The notes under the pieces are model-generated. The model had not been told where the DNA came from. It made no database searches and saw only the letters and a program-made list of their open reading frames with translations. A stretch of DNA of 41,347 nucleotides from Streptococcus suis (GTDB taxonomy: Bacteria; Bacillota; Bacilli; Lactobacillales; Streptococcaceae). The DNA lies in the NCBI RefSeq assembly GCF_016743335.1, contig NZ_WCJE01000018.1:1-41347 (forward strand), given 5' to 3'. The position numbers and the translations under genes were made by a program. Positions 39,201 to 41,347 of this stretch are shown piece after piece; the first letter of the stretch is position 1, and each line of letters begins with the position of its first letter.

Positions 39201-41347
39201 GGTATTCTTTTGACCCTGAAAATCCAATCAATACACAGTCTAACATTGTAAATAAAAAGTTGAAGTATAAGACTAGCTATAAAGGTGGAAATTTTGACTG
39301 TAGCCACACTGTGACTGGTAACGGGACGCTCAATGCGACTGAGAATGGTAGCGGTGGTCTACAAGGAAGTTTGCATCAATTTTCTTCCGTTCACAAACAA
39401 GTCATCAATCAGACAGCTGATTCTGTGACCTGGGAGTTGGTTTATAACGGAGGTAGGAACGATATTTCCGGCAGTATTTTAGCAAACAAACGGAAGTTTT
39501 GGGATCGGCTACATGTGGATACCCCCCTGTACGATGGCAATACCCATACAAGCATTCTTAAAGATTTAGAAATTTTTGTATCAGATGGGACTCCGGCAGA
39601 TTCTTATGTTGAGTCAGATATGGCACAACTTAAATATAAAACAACCTCAAATAGTGGTGCGAATACAACATATCATTATGGAATTGATGGTACCAATATG
39701 GGACTGGCTGTCCTGTTGAAACGTGAGGATTGGGGAGATGCTAATTTTGGTTTTCAGTCAAACTATGCACTTGAGTTTTATTATGAAGGAAGTGATTGGG
39801 GAAGGAAGGCAATCATCGTTCGTATAAAACAACGAAAAAATGGAAATAATACACTGAGAAATGCAGTCAATGTAATGTGGAATAGCCTAGTAATCAGTGG
39901 AAAAATGGGCACAGATAACTATTTTGTTGCTGGAGACACGGTTGCCAGTGGTGGTGCCTATCCGACAGATTGGTATGCTTTCCGGCTTAAGAAAGTGGAT
40001 CAGCAAAAACGTCCGTTAGAAGGTGCGGTCTTTACTCTCTACGACTCGAAACAGCGCCCTTATCAAACCATTCGTTCAAATGAACAAGGTATTCTTGAAT
40101 TTACTAATATCTTAGGAGGAGAGTACACTTTCAAGGAAGTTGAAGCACCAGCGGGTTATACGCTAGATACGACAGTCCATAGATTGATTATTAGAAATTC
40201 AGACAATATAACGATTGATGGACAATCCTATACTGCACAAGCACCGTTTGAAATTATAAACAAGAAGGATGCGAAACTCAGCCTCAAACTCAAGAAAAAA
40301 GATCTGGCAAATACTCCCTTGAAAGGTGCTGTATTCCGCCTGAGAAAAACAGATGGTGGTCAGCCATATGATGAGACGCTCGGAAATACATTTGAATCAG
40401 ACGAGTTCCTCTTTAATGAGTTGACAGTAGGGAACTACACGCTGGAGGAAGTAAGAGCACCCACAGGCTATCGTGGAATGGGGCAGATCAACTTAACAGT
40501 TTATGAAGAAAATGGAACGCTTAAACTGCGTAAACAGGCAGACACGGCTAACAGCCAGACCAGTACTCCTCAACTGAACAATGGTGTGGTGACTCTGGAT
40601 ATCTATAATCAACCGCTTGAACTAACGTTTACGAAGCAAAATGCTCAGGGAGAACCATTGGAAAATGCAATCTTTGAATTGCGTCAGATACACTCAACTG
40701 GTTTTACAGTTGTACGAACAAACCTCTTCTCTAAAGCCAATGGACAATTTGTCCTGAAAGGTCTCTTGCCAAATACCACCTATGAACTGTGGGAAACTCG
40801 TGCACCAGATGGCTATGCAAAACCAACTCAAGCAGTGGTTCAGTTTACTGTAAACGAAGATGGAACAGCCCGATTTACTCGTGGCAATTCGACTATCGTT
40901 AACTCTCCACCGAAATTTAAGCTTAAGATTGTAAAAATCGATGCGGAGACAGGACAAACGATTACGGAAGGCGTCAACGATACCGCCCCACGTTTCGCGG
41001 TGACAAATGCTACAGGAGAAACGCTTAATGGTCAAATTGCCAATCTGCAAAATGGTATGTTTACATTCACAAATGGAAGCGGTGCCAATTCTGGATTTGA
41101 AGCAGGAACCTACTATCTTAAAGAAATCCGAGCACCGCAAGGGTATACACAACTGACAAACTTAATACCATTTACAATCCACTCAGATGGACGTGTAACA
41201 GTGAGTGAAGAGTTTGCGGACGGGATAGCCACCAGTGCAACATCTCCAGATACAGTACAAATCAAAGTCAAAAACGACCGCTTAAAAACCTTGCGTATTT
41301 CCAAACGCATCAAGGGATTGGAAAACTTGCCGAGTCTTATCACAGGA
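36218..41347 (+). CDS. Giant Cna-B/SpaA-domain surface protein, probable ancillary pilin (partial)
   Basis: Open for 1710 codons with no stop and cut by the window end. Residues 1-34 are a signal peptide (KK, hydrophobic core, cleavage at SVSA-T). A linker near 241-264 has two 12-residue repeats (VSEKSVSDTEQQ type). Cna-B/SpaA-like domains lie near 300-393, 745-838, 1255-1350, 1351-1468, 1468-1566 and 1567-1687, and another begins at 1689. Lysines in KKVD, TKQN and IVKID with E-box glutamates in FKEVEAPAGY, LEEVRAPTGY and LKEIRAPQGY suggest isopeptide bonds. Residues 848-1253 are an unassigned region with two cysteines (GSCES, NFDCSH). TGGAG lies seven bases before ATG 36218. Likely wall-anchored by sortase, but LPXTG would be downstream. 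Its place next to a housekeeping operon suggests a pilus island begins here. Confidence 0.85.
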   Translation, partial: MKKVRYFLSSFLLLVLCLDIIRLPITIFSESVSATTPLTIRTKYLEHLKEDGQKLAIKLDTSQKQLDRLDVIVQIEEGVDISKGLSLVLQNELELESQLDEQGMLKEKLPLGFVKDEDYREEDAPKEFPEQEVAPTDATQDSLEAPLPVYGLGYYSIKIKPDPERHIEWKVDEEQPERRYEEILLRLKIKSPLQTGQFMAVLSSDYKTILTEDWKTFEELVNRNSIEMVTDSAAFDTSQPVSEKSVSDTEQQVSEKSVSETEQPIPETSESISDNTQSNPVPEGEEVLQEEQALAIQTANLRLVLHEYEEGVLQPSKPIAGAEFSMIAVGNFESAHKGRTDEQGVLEWRDLPVGEYQISQLSTAQGYEVEKQLPAIQLQESGAEKIIHVTNAKKNELEGQVGSMLRSARTRRAVTETNTNSTTTIINNPNGTTTTVTREEEITKYIFDTIRIEIPGVTRHFRQGGDLRKKEIQVTSTGEKKIIWEYITTVTGASDRYIKQIANTFMVPVDSGLGAPKITSIIDNQGQTLENPETSQYSDSGRFNSVTNQLPIQDGTYVYTIETPILLPSENYTLDYYSDVKVQAPIRSRLTQNGQTIVLTREEERNIKSAGSLTLPSDQTTSPYDTPKLSDTIRVNGRYRESDNKVIEWYTSRLNTTDSVQTYTFDVAEDKNTQAVHSKTVYVYEPTEGGNYNLKSTQTVDKAQSQITVSDVPVGGIAVVETITNVTNEKANHTITGASLEALKGDITIQKKWATGTEKTAVTFSVNGGSYRDHKVTLPENQSQVTVSNVEKFSGTGSIATKTRIYYEVTEDVPVGYALSTAQMDWKNLQYVFTNKKDTSQPITPTPPGSCESYGVTSVEPVNINWLTWQRGSNRWGGFHGSLKFYFKLPAFAKEGDSFTIELPRELKLEHLANPSVEWTPVYKSGTDVILARTYHVEDRKLKFVLTSAAYSVNEYSGWFEIGSDQSANLVQINNDTNVAGKKYLTGVRPEVPVWYSFDPENPINTQSNIVNKKLKYKTSYKGGNFDCSHTVTGNGTLNATENGSGGLQGSLHQFSSVHKQVINQTADSVTWELVYNGGRNDISGSILANKRKFWDRLHVDTPLYDGNTHTSILKDLEIFVSDGTPADSYVESDMAQLKYKTTSNSGANTTYHYGIDGTNMGLAVLLKREDWGDANFGFQSNYALEFYYEGSDWGRKAIIVRIKQRKNGNNTLRNAVNVMWNSLVISGKMGTDNYFVAGDTVASGGAYPTDWYAFRLKKVDQQKRPLEGAVFTLYDSKQRPYQTIRSNEQGILEFTNILGGEYTFKEVEAPAGYTLDTTVHRLIIRNSDNITIDGQSYTAQAPFEIINKKDAKLSLKLKKKDLANTPLKGAVFRLRKTDGGQPYDETLGNTFESDEFLFNELTVGNYTLEEVRAPTGYRGMGQINLTVYEENGTLKLRKQADTANSQTSTPQLNNGVVTLDIYNQPLELTFTKQNAQGEPLENAIFELRQIHSTGFTVVRTNLFSKANGQFVLKGLLPNTTYELWETRAPDGYAKPTQAVVQFTVNEDGTARFTRGNSTIVNSPPKFKLKIVKIDAETGQTITEGVNDTAPRFAVTNATGETLNGQIANLQNGMFTFTNGSGANSGFEAGTYYLKEIRAPQGYTQLTNLIPFTIHSDGRVTVSEEFADGIATSATSPDTVQIKVKNDRLKTLRISKRIKGLENLPSLITG
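36938..37009 (+). repeat. Two 36-bp direct repeats inside the surface-protein gene
   Basis: Units 36938-36973 and 36974-37009 are nearly identical and encode VSEKSVSxTEQ twice. They lie in the Ser/Glu-rich stalk before the first Cna-B domain and could vary in number between strains. Confidence 0.8.

Noticed and set aside
37345..39307. Several minus-strand ORFs of 60-104 codons within the surface-protein gene
   Set aside because: They are shadows of the long open plus-strand frame, lack ribosome sites and encode no recognisable domains.
1..41347. tRNA, rRNA, insertion sequences, prophage or integrative element genes
   Set aside because: None was recognised on either strand; gene content and spacing look like ordinary chromosome until the surface-protein gene.

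Overview
The window looks like chromosomal DNA of a streptococcus, most probably Streptococcus suis or a close relative. This rests on gene content and style: an msm-type alpha-galactoside/sucrose operon (msmR, aga, msmEFG, gtfA, dexB), the upp/clpP/ylbG/livJHMGF run, tmk-holB-yabA-rsmI, serC-serA, moderately AT-rich sequence, AGGAGG ribosome sites, extended -10 promoters, and CtsR-, CodY- and CcpA-like boxes. The species is inferred from memory of gene order, not from a search. No rRNA, tRNA, insertion sequence, prophage or CRISPR array was recognised.

Layout. 1-2840: a promoter with a 20-bp palindromic operator drives an ABC ATPase, a decayed ABC permease, an ArsR-type repressor and an SdpI-like membrane protein; this looks like a self-regulated resistance or immunity cassette. 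2870-4375: a GNAT acetyltransferase, an FMN azoreductase and, on the minus strand, the GIY-YIG protein YazA. 4365-5987 (minus): YabB tRNA methyltransferase and three tandem paralogous three-helix membrane proteins. 6189-8444: a metB-type and a patB/metC-type PLP enzyme for sulfur amino acids. 8476-17903: msmR and the divergent sugar operon, which lacks the ATPase gene msmK. 17986-19721: upp, clpP (CtsR-controlled) and ylbG. 19853-24529: branched-chain amino acid ABC transporter in two transcription units, each with a CodY-like box. 24528-24805: a noncoding array of four degenerate hairpin repeats. 24890-28238: a VOC protein, a CBS-ACT protein and an xpaC-telA pair. 28275-29141 (minus): a YitT-family membrane protein. 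29316-32037: tmk, holB, yabA, rsmI. 32157-35885: serC, GNAT, serA, ogt and an ArsC/Spx-like protein. 36218 to the end: the first 1710 codons of a very large Cna-B/SpaA-type surface protein, still open at the window edge.

Working together: the msm operon imports raffinose- or melibiose-like sugars and isomaltooligosaccharides, splits them with Aga and DexB, and phosphorolyses sucrose with GtfA, with ATP hydrolysis presumably supplied by an unlinked MsmK. The liv transporter and ser genes share CodY-like sites, suggesting joint control by branched-chain amino acid supply. The large surface protein resembles an ancillary pilin or adhesin; its sortase, cognate backbone pilin and anchor lie outside the window.

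The least explained items are the three-paralogue membrane cassette, the hairpin array after livF, the two competing hairpins between msmE and msmF, and the folded leader before tmk.
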